This document shows positions 22,348-32,131 of a stretch of DNA of 64,000 bases, piece after piece. Position numbers and translations under genes: made by a program. Position 1 is the first letter of the stretch. Every line of letters starts with the position of its first letter. This DNA comes from Lepidurus packardi (lineage: Eukaryota > Arthropoda > Branchiopoda > Notostraca > Triopsidae), in the NCBI GenBank assembly GCA_023053545.1, contig JAKZAN010000069.1, forward strand, positions 62,001 to 126,000. Direction: 5' to 3'. The notes under the pieces are model-generated. The model did not search any database, was not told where the DNA came from, and worked only from the letters and a program-made list of their open reading frames with translations.

Positions 22348-22840
22348 GGTATTCACCCTGGCTTTAGAAATCTTGACAATAAAAGCTGCTCGTCGATCAC
22401 TTCGTAAAATTCACAGGACGGAAACTTTCTGGACGGAGATCATGAACAAGACCTGGACTGACAAAGAATGGAAAACCAACATCCGTGTAACGCGACGCAC
22501 TTTCCAGTACATTTGTGATCTCCTGCGAGAAAACCTAACCAAAAAGAAAACCAATTTCTGTGTACCCATCTCTGGTGAAAAACAAGTTGCCCTCACGCTA
22601 CGGCGCCTAGGAACAAATATCGAATTTCGGTCTCTGGCTACCATTTTTGGTGCAAGAAAAAACAACAGCATCCATGAAACTTGCGACGCCCTGGTTGTTC
22701 TCCTAGGGTACTCTATAATAACAATGCCTAAAGGTGACCGGTTGCAAGAAATTATATCGAGCTTTCAGAGGAGAAACTTGCCCCAGTGTGTTGGAGCCAT
22801 TGATGGTACACATATCCCTATTTTGGTACCGAAATAACAC
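22346..22840 (+). pseudogene. PIF/Harbinger transposase N-terminal fragment (element A)
   Basis: A 163-codon frame with the Harbinger layout: WTDKEWKTNIRVTRRTFQYI near the start, FRSLATIFGARKNNSIHETC (the helix region before catalysis) and VGAIDGTHIPI, which holds the first catalytic Asp. It stops at 22838 immediately after this motif. The second Asp and the Glu are missing, and nothing homologous follows. It should not be functional. It directly follows the terminal repeat of element A. Confidence 0.8.
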
Positions 22841-23215
22841 AGTTCTGACTATTACTGTGTACGAAAGGGTACGTACACGGTTGTACTTCAAGCTACTTCT
22901 TCCTTTCTTTCCAGCAAGCTGTCATTAAGCAGATCCCAGCCACATAATCCAGATAGTCTGGTTAAATCCCCCCCCCCCTTTGTTTTCCCCTTTTCTCTCA
23001 GTTTCGAACTCACACAGGAGGTATCGAGCACGTGGCCATACCCTGTTTGTTCTTTTCTTCCCGTTTGAACTCACACAGGTGAAGTCGGGTATTCTCATAT
23101 TCGTGCCTTTTTCCTTGTTGTTTTCAAAACAGATACCCTGGCTTTTTTTTCTTTTCAGCCTTTATTTCAAATTTAATTTTTGATCCTTTTCCTTCTACTT
23201 TCTATAAAAAAAAAA
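22841..23215. other. Pyrimidine-rich stretch without a gene
   Basis: Contains a C-run at 22968-22978 and T/C-rich tracts. It probably includes the 5' untranslated region of the non-LTR element whose ORF1 begins at 23216. The 5' boundary of that element is not visible. Confidence 0.35.
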
Positions 23216-23758
23216 ATGGATAACACGGGAATTGGTCCAAAATTATCTCGATTGAACACGGCTTTCATTAACATAGCACAGTTACCGTGGAACGACCTAC
23301 CATCCCATTCCTTTTTCCATTAAAAATTAATGAAGGAGTACGGAGTGAAAGAAGAAGAGTTAGCGTGCATTGATATCGACAAGTACAACAAGACCTGGAA
23401 CTTAAAATTAAGTTTTGCCTTTAGTGCCTTTTTGCCTTTTAGTGCCTTTTTGCCTTAAAATTGCTTTTAGTCGTTAACAGTGCTAACGCAGATTGTCGAA
23501 CAGTGGGAGAAGGGCATAGTACATCGGCAACTCTTGAACCCTTTGGCAAAGTAGTAGAAGAGAATGACGGGTCGAAGGACTAACCAACCGGTGTAGACAC
23601 AGATTTGAATACTCTGGAGTTAGAACCTCCGGTAACACAAGACATGGAGGTGCAGGAGAGCACAACCAAAGTACCAGATTCAGAAGCGTTTTTGATAACA
23701 GAAGAGGAGGAGGCCGAGGAGCCAACTCTAGAAGTGCAGAATCGATTCCAGTTATTAG
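23216..23758 (+). pseudogene. ORF1 of a second non-LTR retrotransposon, 5' part, decayed
   Basis: ATG at 23216 opens MDNTGIGPKLSRLN and stays open for 36 codons. A shifted frame then reads KEYGVKEEELACIDIDKYNK, and a further frame near 23590-23758 reads a Glu-rich segment ending EVQNRFQLL. Several frame breaks and one small tandem repeat (TTTTTGCCTTTTAGTGCC, about 23420-23455) interrupt it. I infer an ORF1 nucleic-acid-binding protein of a LINE because the continuation after the gypsy insertion (34655-34848) ends just before an endonuclease-type ORF2. The domain type of this ORF1 is not recognisable by eye. Confidence 0.5.
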
Positions 23759-23977
23759 TGTAAACTTGTGTGCGATGCAAGGTTGAATTACAACTAACTT
23801 TATTGACCCCAGAGTCAGCTTATTTGTACCAGTGTAAGTTAATTTGCAACATCATAGAAATTATTTGAAAGTTAACGCAACATTCACTCGAAGACAAAGC
23901 CACTTGCTAAACCCCACGACATTCGATCAACACAGCATAGCAAAACATTTAAAATATATATATATATCTATACTACA
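23759..23977 (-). repeat. 3' LTR of gypsy-2
   Basis: On the minus strand it begins TGTAGTATAG right after the polypurine tract and ends AAGTTTACA, 219 bp. It contains AATAAA in GGGTCAATAAAGTTAG, a plausible polyadenylation signal. Its 5' partner is absent. Confidence 0.75.
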
Positions 23978-24037
23978 CTCTCTCCCTTCATAAAATTTTC
24001 ATTATCTAATCCCAAGTGACCGTCCAGGTTCCAAATA

Positions 24038-25559
24038 TTATAATCGTTCTGGCGGATTTATTAACCGTGCAGGCCGACGCGAGAACACTTCCGCAGAGCC
24101 ACCACTTAACCCCGAATGGTCATTAGCAAGTTGCTGGGTTTCTGCGGTGACTTCGGTTCCGGATGATGCGTCGCCATCGTCTTCGATATCATCCCATATC
24201 ACAACCCATTCCGTCATATCGGTGTTGGTCTCTTCATGTCTTCCATTCGCCGGTTCAGGTTGTCTTTGTTCAGGTTGTCTCTCCACCCTTGTAGCTCCTT
24301 CGATTTGGGGTACATCTCCACTTTGAGGAAGACACTTATGTCATATCCTGAGGCATCCTCATATCCTGACACTTGTCATATCCTGAGGCAAAATAAGGTT
24401 TTACACTGTTAAAATGGACGACTTTACGACGTCCTGACACATCGTGCTTGATCCGGAGGACTTCTTCACTAATCACCTTAATCACCGTATATGGACCTTT
24501 CCATGGCCGGTGAAACTTCACAAACTTTCCCCTTTTAGGGACGGACTTCAGCAATACTCTATCGCCGACCACGATCTTTTGTCCATGAACAAGTTTATTT
24601 TGATCCTTTTGTCTTCCGTAAGAAACGTTTAAATTTTTCTGAGCTACTTTATATACATCAAGAAGATTCTCTTTTAATTGGGACACAAATTCTGTTTCAG
24701 TAATCTCACCACTAGTCTCTTCAGTCATATTTGCCCTTTGAAAAATCAGGTCTTCATGCAGCCGCAATTCCCGTCCGAACATCAACATTGCTGGAGAAAA
24801 GTTAGTTGATGCCTGTACTCCAGACCTGTAAGCCAGTAACACCTTGGGCAATAACTCATCCCAAGAATCGTCTCCTGACTCAATTAATTTACTTAGCCCC
24901 GCCAAAATAGTTCTGTTGGCACGTTCTACAACCCTATCACTTTGTGGATGATACGGAGTCGGACGGGTCTTCTGAATATCCAGTTTTTGACACACTTCAG
25001 CCAGTAATCTTGATTCAAAGTTCCTTCCTTGATCCGTGTGTAACTGAAGTGGTGCCCCAAAGCGACAAATGTACTCGTATAGGAATTTGCTGGCCATCGT
25101 TGTACTTTCTTGGTCACAAATAGGGTACGCCTCCAAGCATTTAGTGAATAAATCCCCCTCTACTTAGATGTATCGATAACCGCGTACCGTTTCAGGAAGC
25201 GGTCCTAAGATGTCCATGGCGACAATATGATTTGGGAATTCAGCTCGCAGATTTCTTAGAGGGGCTCTACGAGTTTTTTGCACTGGATTTCTTTGTTGAC
25301 AAGTCAGACATTTTTTACACCATTCTGCCACATCAGACCTCATCCGAGGCCAGTAAAACCTTTCTCTAAGCTTTTCCAAGGTTTTTTCAAACCCCATATG
25401 AGCTGCAGTGTCATTATTGTGGTAAGCTTCTAGAATGGCCATCTTCTGCTTGTCCGCCACCAATGGTAAGTATAATTCACGCTTACCTGACATTTGCCAT
25501 CTTCTGAACAACCCGCCGTTCCGAAGGCATAGCAGGTCCCTTTGAGTCCAGTAGCTGCG
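24038..25559 (-). pseudogene. gypsy-2 integrase and C-terminal domain
   Basis: Continues the pol frame interrupted at 32132 by BEL-1. It shows an HHCC finger (HMGFEKTLEKL...CKKCLTCQQ), the first catalytic Asp in AMDILGPLPE, an in-frame TAA at about 25164, the second Asp in LHTDQGRNFE and the third acid in HPQSDRVVERANRT. A GPY/F-like region (RPWKGPYTVIK) follows. The tail (24286-24038) is acidic and separated by a frame change. The premature stop inside the catalytic core makes it inactive. Confidence 0.85.
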
Positions 25560-25875
25560 TGTTACCAACAGTTATGGCCAACACCGTTGGGCAATTGGCG
25601 ATCGAGGTTCGTGTTAAGGGAGAAAAGTCAGGTCGAATGTATTTAACTCGAACGTAACACAAAGCTCCAAACTCAAGTAACCCCCACCCAACACCCACGT
25701 CACTTAGATTACCTTTTATCAAAACCTTTCTACAACCTTCTTTCTCACTGTTCAATCGCAACTAACTTTCTCCCTTTCGAGACAACCGCGAGCTCCCCTT
25801 TGTCCCTCTTTCTCTTTCCCTTCCATTCCCTTTCCTTTCATTCTTTCCCCTTCCGGACTGTACTTGTCCGGAACA
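25560..25875 (-). repeat. 3' LTR of BEL-1
   Basis: 316 bp, same sequence as 31811-32126. It is pyrimidine-rich on the plus strand near its end. It contains a palindromic tip TCCGGACTGTACTTGTCCGGA. Confidence 0.93.
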
Positions 25876-25905
25876 ACGCCGGCCCAGTTTTGTTCCCAAA
25901 ACTTA

Positions 25906-28800
25906 TTAAACAGCCGAGTCTTCTGGGGTGGCGTCTTCAGCTTCTTCAAGTAGGCACAGTTTCGTCACGGGTCTAACATATTCACCGCTCACAGTCTTGA
26001 TGACCGCGGTGCGAACGACACCATCCGGTCCCGGGATGGTTTCAGTAACACGGCCTAAAGGCCACCGCCCTCGGGGACTATTGTTGTCCACTACAATTAC
26101 GACGTCTCCCGGTCGTAAATTTCGCCGAGCCTTAAGCCATGTCCGACGCTCGATCAAGTTGGGAACGTATTCCCTTAACCAACGTCGCCAAAATCCATTA
26201 GCAATGATTTGTGAAGAACGCCAACGCTTCCGGGAGCTAACTTCCTCCTCGCAGAAGATGTCAGGGGGAATGTTGGGATTAGCCCTCCCCAAGAGAAAGT
26301 GGTTCGGCGTTAGCGGCTGCAGGTCACGATGGTCCAGGCTAACGTGAGTTAAGGGGCGGCTGTTGATAAGCGACTCAACCTCTACCATTACGGTGGCGAG
26401 TACCTCGTCGGTTACCGTTCGGTTTTTTAAGGTAGCACGCAAGGCGACCTTGGCAGAGCGAACCATCCGCTCCCATGCACCCCCAAAGTGTGGAGCCGCA
26501 GGGGGGGAGAAGTGCCAAGTAATTCCCCTCTCGGAAACGTCATTTAGCAACTTGTCAGATTTTAGGTTTTGCAAACCTTCTCGTAGTATCCTTTCGCCCG
26601 CTACTAAATTGGTTCCGTTGTCGCTGTAGCAGGTAACGGGGCAGCCACGCCTACCGATAAACCGTCGTAGGGCCATTAAAAACGAGTCGGCATCCAACGA
26701 TTCGGTGAGTTCAATATGGACGGCCCGCGTGACTAAGCAGGTAAAAATGCATCCATAGCGTTTGTGTATTCTGCGGTGAATAACTACTTGCAAAGGGCCA
26801 AAAAAGTCGACGCCTGTGTTCGTAAATGCTGGCATGGACGATTGCAGACGATCCTTTGGTAGGGCCGCCATCATGGGAATTTGCGGCTGACTCCTTGCCT
26901 TCCGACAAGTTACACACTTCCGTACCATGCCTTGTACTGTTGACCGTCCACGTAACACCCAATATGTCTGCTGTAATTCGCAAAGCGTGCGTTCAGTAGA
27001 GGGGTACAATAAACGTTCGTGGATATCGCGGATTATCAGAGTTGTGAGTGGATGGTTCGGGCATAAAAGAATCGGGTTGCGAGTATCGGGATCAACTTGG
27101 GCGTGCTGGATTCTTCCATCCGCTCGGATCAGCCCGTCATGGTCGATGACTGGGTTCAGCTTTGAGAGACGTGAGCTGACCTTAATTCCATTGCCGTCTT
27201 GTAAGGCCTTATGCTCTTCGGCGAAAGAAGAAAGCTGGGCCGTCTTGAGGCATATTATCATAGCCCCTCTCAGCTCCACAGCATCAAGGCATCCGCGTTT
27301 TCTGTTTTCGGAGTTTACCCGGCAGTTTCGGGCGAAGCGAAGAATGTATGCGACAACACGCCTGATTCGCGCGAGACGGGATGACTTCTCGAACAGGTCG
27401 TCTATCTCCTTTGTGGGTTCCTCTATAAGGCCGGCCCATTTCGTTAGGACGACTTCCGGATCGTGAATCGGACTTTGCTCGAACGTGTCTTGGTTCGACC
27501 AGGTGATTTGCGGAGTAAGCAGGAAGTCGGGGCCGCTGAACCAGCGTTTTCCATTAACGAAGTCTCGAGCCAACAGTCCACGGCTGCATTCGTCAGCTGG
27601 GTTCTGCTTCCCGGCAATGTGACGCCACTGTGTAGGGTCCGTAAGCTCTAGTATCTCTCCGACCCTGTTAGCCACGAATGTAGTAAGACGATGGGTTGAA
27701 CGCAACCATTTTAATACTGTCGTGGAGTCGGTCCAGAGGTAGGACTCCTGTACGGGCATCGCGAGCTCCTTCATAACTGTACAAGACAAACGTGCCGCCA
27801 CCAGTGCTCCAAGAAGTTCGAGTCTCGGAATCGTTAGTTGTTTTATGGGGGCAACGCGAGACTTAGACATGACAAATACCACTGACCGTTCTCCAGAAGT
27901 GTAGAACAATCTCAGGTAACTCACCGCGCCGTATCCTATTTCGGAAGCGTCACTGAACGTGTGGAGTTGGGCGGAGGAAATCGGAGTGTCATCTCTTCTG
28001 AAACAGCGGTCGATGGATAACGAATTCAGACATTCGAGTTCGCTTAGCCAAGACTCCCAGGTGTTCGCGAGCCCTGATGGCAGGTTTTCGTCCCAATCGA
28101 TGTTGAGACGCCAAATCTCCTGGAGGAGGGATTTTGCCACAAGTATCACCGGTGACAGGAAGCCAAGCGGATCGAAAATGCTTGATACCGTCCTTAGGAC
28201 ATTCCTTTTGGTGTACTTGCACTCTCCAATGGTGATCTTGAAAGACAATGTGTCCCTTTCGGCGTTCCATAGCATTCCAAGCGTCCGTTCAATCGGGAGT
28301 TCATCTAGGTCGAGGTCCAGCTTCGGGTCCAAACGTTCGACGCTTGGAAGAGATCCCATCACCCTTCTAGAGCTGGACAGCCACTTAGTCAGTTTGAACC
28401 CACCGCGACGCAACAGGTTAGATAGCTCACTACAGGTTGCAATCACCTGTTCCTCCGTATTACTGGAGTCCAGTAAGTTATCAACATACATGTTTGCTTT
28501 GATTTTTTCGATGAGGTCTGGCCGGTCAGGTGAAAAGGCTTCCGCCGTCCTTCGCAGAGCAAACATGCAGATTGAGGGTGATGATACCGCTCCAAAGATT
28601 TGGACGGTCATCTGATAAGTGCGTGGGGCCGACGTCTCTCCGGGTGACCTCCAAAGGAAGCGGAGAGCAGCTTGATCTTCCGGTTTCACCCTAACTTGGT
28701 GGAACATTTTTTCCACGTCCGACGAAACAGCAACAAGACCTTCACGGAGTCTAGTCCGGGTAAACTGACGATGAAATCGGGACCTCGAAGTAGGCAGCAA
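25906..28800 (-). CDS. BEL-1 Pol, C-terminal part: RT core, RNase H, integrase
   Basis: A frame of about 950 codons. It contains the RT block SSDVEKMFHQV, a TYQMTVQIFGAVSSP block, and an active-site box reading YVDN (about 28480), where many RTs have YVDD. Then come the BEL-type GFLSPVILVAKSLLQEIW linker, RNase H (FSDASEIGYGAVSY, LWTDSTTVLKWL), and an integrase finger (H...H...CVTCRKA). The integrase core has VDFFGPL, YSDNGTNLVAGE and PHFGGAWERMVRSAK. It ends at 25906, just before the LTR. The reading frame overlaps the upstream gag-RT frame (28686-31229) by 115 bp in another phase. RT continuity is broken near 28750, so the two frames are halves of one polyprotein. Confidence 0.9.
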   Translation of the reverse strand: MLPTSRSRFHRQFTRTRLREGLVAVSSDVEKMFHQVRVKPEDQAALRFLWRSPGETSAPRTYQMTVQIFGAVSSPSICMFALRRTAEAFSPDRPDLIEKIKANMYVDNLLDSSNTEEQVIATCSELSNLLRRGGFKLTKWLSSSRRVMGSLPSVERLDPKLDLDLDELPIERTLGMLWNAERDTLSFKITIGECKYTKRNVLRTVSSIFDPLGFLSPVILVAKSLLQEIWRLNIDWDENLPSGLANTWESWLSELECLNSLSIDRCFRRDDTPISSAQLHTFSDASEIGYGAVSYLRLFYTSGERSVVFVMSKSRVAPIKQLTIPRLELLGALVAARLSCTVMKELAMPVQESYLWTDSTTVLKWLRSTHRLTTFVANRVGEILELTDPTQWRHIAGKQNPADECSRGLLARDFVNGKRWFSGPDFLLTPQITWSNQDTFEQSPIHDPEVVLTKWAGLIEEPTKEIDDLFEKSSRLARIRRVVAYILRFARNCRVNSENRKRGCLDAVELRGAMIICLKTAQLSSFAEEHKALQDGNGIKVSSRLSKLNPVIDHDGLIRADGRIQHAQVDPDTRNPILLCPNHPLTTLIIRDIHERLLYPSTERTLCELQQTYWVLRGRSTVQGMVRKCVTCRKARSQPQIPMMAALPKDRLQSSMPAFTNTGVDFFGPLQVVIHRRIHKRYGCIFTCLVTRAVHIELTESLDADSFLMALRRFIGRRGCPVTCYSDNGTNLVAGERILREGLQNLKSDKLLNDVSERGITWHFSPPAAPHFGGAWERMVRSAKVALRATLKNRTVTDEVLATVMVEVESLINSRPLTHVSLDHRDLQPLTPNHFLLGRANPNIPPDIFCEEEVSSRKRWRSSQIIANGFWRRWLREYVPNLIERRTWLKARRNLRPGDVVIVVDNNSPRGRWPLGRVTETIPGPDGVVRTAVIKTVSGEYVRPVTKLCLLEEAEDATPEDSAV

Positions 28801-31763
28801 TTTAGGGAAACACCATCGTGTTTCGCTGAGGCATCGAAGACTACGCGTATCTTATCGGGCTTGTTGGGGTTGATCACCCCATGATGGGGAAGAAACCAAG
28901 TTCGACCCTTGGGGCCTTCGAGTTCGTTGGGCTGCAGTGGTCTCGCGTGTCCGAGGGAGATGTATTCGTCGATTACTGCCTCGTATCTTATAGCGAATTC
29001 GGGGTCCCGAGCAAATCTCCTCTCCATCGTGAATAAACGCTTCAGGGCGGAACTTCGATTGTTAGGTAGGGTAGTTTCTGGAGACTTCCATGGCAAGCCG
29101 ATCTCGAAGCGTTCTCCGTCATGGTAGATGGAACTCTCGAAGACTTGCAAGGCCTTCGTGTCTTCTGGACTAGCTGGAATATCCTTTTTTGCGATCCCTA
29201 GCGTTTCTATGGTCCAGAATTTCTCCACCAATCCGTGGAGGTCTTGTAGTTCGGGTGAGGGCTCACATCTAATCATGTTGCAGCTGGCAGGACGCGATTC
29301 CGGGGTCCAGAAAGGGTAGCACCCAACGACGGACCAACCAAAACGTGTTAACATAGCGGTCGGGGCTGATACACCTGGAGGTGGTTCGCGCCAATCGAGT
29401 TGTTTGTGCGCTCTGATCGCATCGTGGCCCACGAGTACGGTAACCTGAGACGCGTCGACTTCAGGTAGGTCGAGATCTGCCAAGTGAGACCATTTCTTCT
29501 TTTCTTCGGGCCAATTAATATACCATCGCGAAACGTTCACTCGGGGAACGGAGAGTGCCTTTGGAATTTCGATTGTCGTTGTCCGGTCTATGGATTCGAT
29601 GGAAAAGTTCACCCTGTGCGCATCTACTTCTGGATCTTGACCATGATATGTTCCGAGTTGCAGGCGTACCGGATCTCCTTGTAGTCCAAGCTGTGCTGCT
29701 GCGTCGTTTCGGATTAGGGTGACCTCGCTACCAGGGTCAAATAAGGCGAAGGTGTCGAAGTACCTGCCTTCTGCCTTAAGCCTCACTGGGGTTACGTAGA
29801 GCAGCGTTCGGCCGACTGCCCTATTAGAAGCCACAGCGTTGATCATCGGGACGGCTGGTTTCTCTTCGCTGTTCGGTGAGTTTCCAGTTCTGATGGTCGT
29901 AGCGGAATTTGCTTCGTAACTGCTTCGGGGTGCACCATGTAGTAGCTTGTGGTGCAAGGACTTACAGCCGTTAACCTCGCAAATGTCTGTTCGGTTACAT
30001 TGTCTGCCTAGGTGCCCATTGCGGAGGCACCTAAAACAGAGACCCTTGCGCTTCGCCACTGAAATCCGCTCGGTTGGCGAAAGACCTGTGAACTTGTCAC
30101 AGTCTTCGATCGGGTGCTGCTCGTTGCAGACAATACATTCATTTGTCGTGTTATCGCGATTGTCGATACTCGTTGCTAGTACGGTCGGGGAGAAACGCGG
30201 TTTCGTTGTGTTGGGAGTCTTCGGAACACTCCCTTCTCGTTTTGTCGGTTCTGGCTTACACGTAGGCCGTACCAGCCTTTCCGCCATGACTTGGTCGGCC
30301 AACCATGCGTCAAAATCAGGAAGCGTCGGGGAACGCGGTCGGAGGCGGAGCATATGGTGTCCCCACTTGCTTCGTAAACGTGGAGGTAACTTCTGGACCA
30401 ACTGCTCAAGGGTCGCCACAGACGCGAGCTCTTGACTATATCCGCTGCTATGCAGAGTGTTAATGGATCCGCGAATTTTACGAGAGAAGGACTGAAGGGC
30501 TTCAAACTCCTCGTTTCTGAGCGGTGGAATCTCCAGCATGGTCCGTATGTAGGCGCGGGCGATTAACTGGGGGTGTCCATAGTTCTTGCGGAGTTCCTGG
30601 AGCGCTTGTCGATATAACAACGGGCTGTGTAGGCTTTCAGCTATACTCTCTCTGATCTCGGGAGTCAGCATTTCTCGGAGCATGGCAATCCTTTGCGCGT
30701 CATTGGGTATGACGTCGTGCACCAGACTCTTGAAACTGTCGATAAAAAGCGTCCAGTTTTTTGGGTCGCCATCGAAAGGTTTCAATTCTAGCTTGGGCAT
30801 GACTCCCATAATCCAGGGCGCGTACGCAAAGATGGAGGGAGGCGGAGCAATGTTGTTGGAGCTGTCTTGTTGAGTAGCCCATGACGTAAAGTCGTCCCTC
30901 TGTCGCGTGCGGTTCGCCCTTAAACTGTCGATCCACCCGTCCGGTCGGGCGGCTGACGTCATGGGTTCAGGTAAGACGGCCGGCCCGTTCAGTGTCACAC
31001 CGAAGAAATCGCCCTGTACTGCCTGAGGCCTAGTCTCCGACCACACTGTTCGAGGCTTCGGGGGTATGAGTGTAGCGTGTCTCATACCGTTTGCCGCTGA
31101 GGCAGCCTCGTCGGGGTAATCTTCGGCTTCAATGGTCTGCAGGTGCTCGATTTCGGCCCTCTTCTGTTCCACCTCGGTAGCAGCCTTGCGTATCTCGCGG
31201 TTGCGCTCCACATGTGTACGAAGTTGCACGATTTCCTGATGATTTCATTGATTTGTCAGGATGAGGTCGTGAAGTCGTCGGGTGGTCTGAATTTCTTCTT
31301 CGGCTGCAATCTTCAATTCCTGAAGCCGTATGGCTCTTTGGTCGTGTTCAAGTTTGGCTTCCTGAAGGCGTGTGCTAACGGCTGATTTCGCGGACGTAGA
31401 GGAAGAGGAACCTTCGGAGGGGGGTCGGTTCTTCAGGTATTCGTCGACCTTGTCCAGGCAATCGTGCAGTTCTTTCCGTAAGCTTTCAGCCCACGTGGCT
31501 TGCGAAAGTTCTGTAATCTCTTCGATCCGGTTATTCAGCCGGAGGCATTGCTCATGCAGGTCGGTGAGTTGGTATCGCAATGTTCGGATTTCTGAACGTC
31601 GTTTTTGAGCATTTATTGTATCCAGGATAAAGTTTATGTGCTTGGTGTGTTGGGTTTTGCCGATTCTACGTTGAATTTTGAGGCTTTCCACACTAATTAA
31701 GTCTATAACTTCGTCATCCCTCTCGGGGTTCAAAGACGTCGTAGGGATCTTCGCGGTGGCCAT
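28686..31763 (-). pseudogene. BEL-1 Gag, protease and N-terminal RT, with internal stop and frameshift
   Basis: ATG at 31763 (MATAKIPTTS). A coiled-coil-rich N-terminus is interrupted by TGA at 31247-31245 in frame with the downstream 847-codon stretch. That stretch has a BEL Gag domain (PKLELKPFDGDPKNW), zinc knuckles (CIVC...CFRCLRNGHLGRQC), and an aspartic protease with DPGS instead of DTGS or DSGS (about 29725). An RT N-terminus with VVFDASAKHDGVSLN follows. The frame leaves the RT reading phase near 28750. The TGA could be a read-through site, but the RT frameshift cannot be programmed in this position, so I call it defective. Confidence 0.85.
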
Positions 31764-31810
31764 TTTCGGGTGTTAACGGTTTCGGTTCCCGGGTTTCGGC
31801 ACCAGCAAAT

Positions 31811-32126
31811 TGTTACCAACAGTTATGGCCAACACCGTTGGGCAATTGGCGATCGAGGTTCGTGTTAAGGGAGAAAAGTCAGGTCGAATGTATTTAACTC
31901 GAACGTAACACAAAGCTCCAAACTCAAGTAACCCCCACCCAACACCCACGTCACTTAGATTACCTTTTATCAAAACCTTTCTACAACCTTCTTTCTCACT
32001 GTTCAATCGCAACTAACTTTCTCCCTTTCGAGACAACCGCGAGCTCCCCTTTGTCCCTCTTTCTCTTTCCCTTCCATTCCCTTTCCTTTCATTCTTTCCC
32101 CTTCCGGACTGTACTTGTCCGGAACA
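31811..32126 (-). repeat. 5' LTR of BEL-1
   Basis: 316 bp, partner of 25560-25875. On the minus strand it is followed by the putative primer-binding site. On its outer side lies CTGCG and the interrupted gypsy-2 RNase H frame. Confidence 0.93.
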
Positions 32127-32131
32127 CTGCG

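Larger units (their letters stand above)
6796..22840 (+). mobile_element. PIF/Harbinger-type element A, split by ISL2EU-1 and the KDZ element, right end missing
   Basis: The terminus GGGTGTGTTCCAATTGCG (6796) continues to 6867, is cut by ISL2EU-1, and resumes at 21857 with GCACATGTACTATTC up to about 21951. A near-identical terminus without ISL2EU-1 but in the same order occurs at 55260-55420 (starting GGGTGCGCTCC), which proves that the two pieces were once contiguous. A second copy of the inner piece (22253-22347) runs straight into a Harbinger transposase start at 22346. That is why I assign the terminus to this superfamily. No matching inverted terminus is visible beyond 22840, so the element is truncated. 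Confidence 0.6.
25560..32126 (-). mobile_element. BEL/Pao LTR retrotransposon (BEL-1) with indistinguishable LTRs
   Basis: Two 316-bp LTRs (25560-25875, 31811-32126) start TGTT and end AACA and look identical. The flanks are the 5-bp duplication CTGCG (25555-25559 and 32127-32131). The primer-binding region on the minus strand reads TGGTGCCGAAACCCGGG directly inside the 5' LTR (31790-31805). The internal region codes for Gag, protease, RT, RNase H and integrase, but with an in-frame TGA at 31245-31247 and a frameshift near 28750. So the insertion is recent but the coding frame is broken. Confidence 0.93.

Noticed and set aside
25750-25862. Pyrimidine-rich tract in the BEL-1 LTR as a splice or regulatory signal
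   Set aside because: No supporting context; present identically in both LTRs as plain LTR sequence.
31245-31247. Programmed stop-codon read-through in BEL-1 Gag
   Set aside because: Possible, but the element also has an RT frameshift, so simple decay is the more economical reading.
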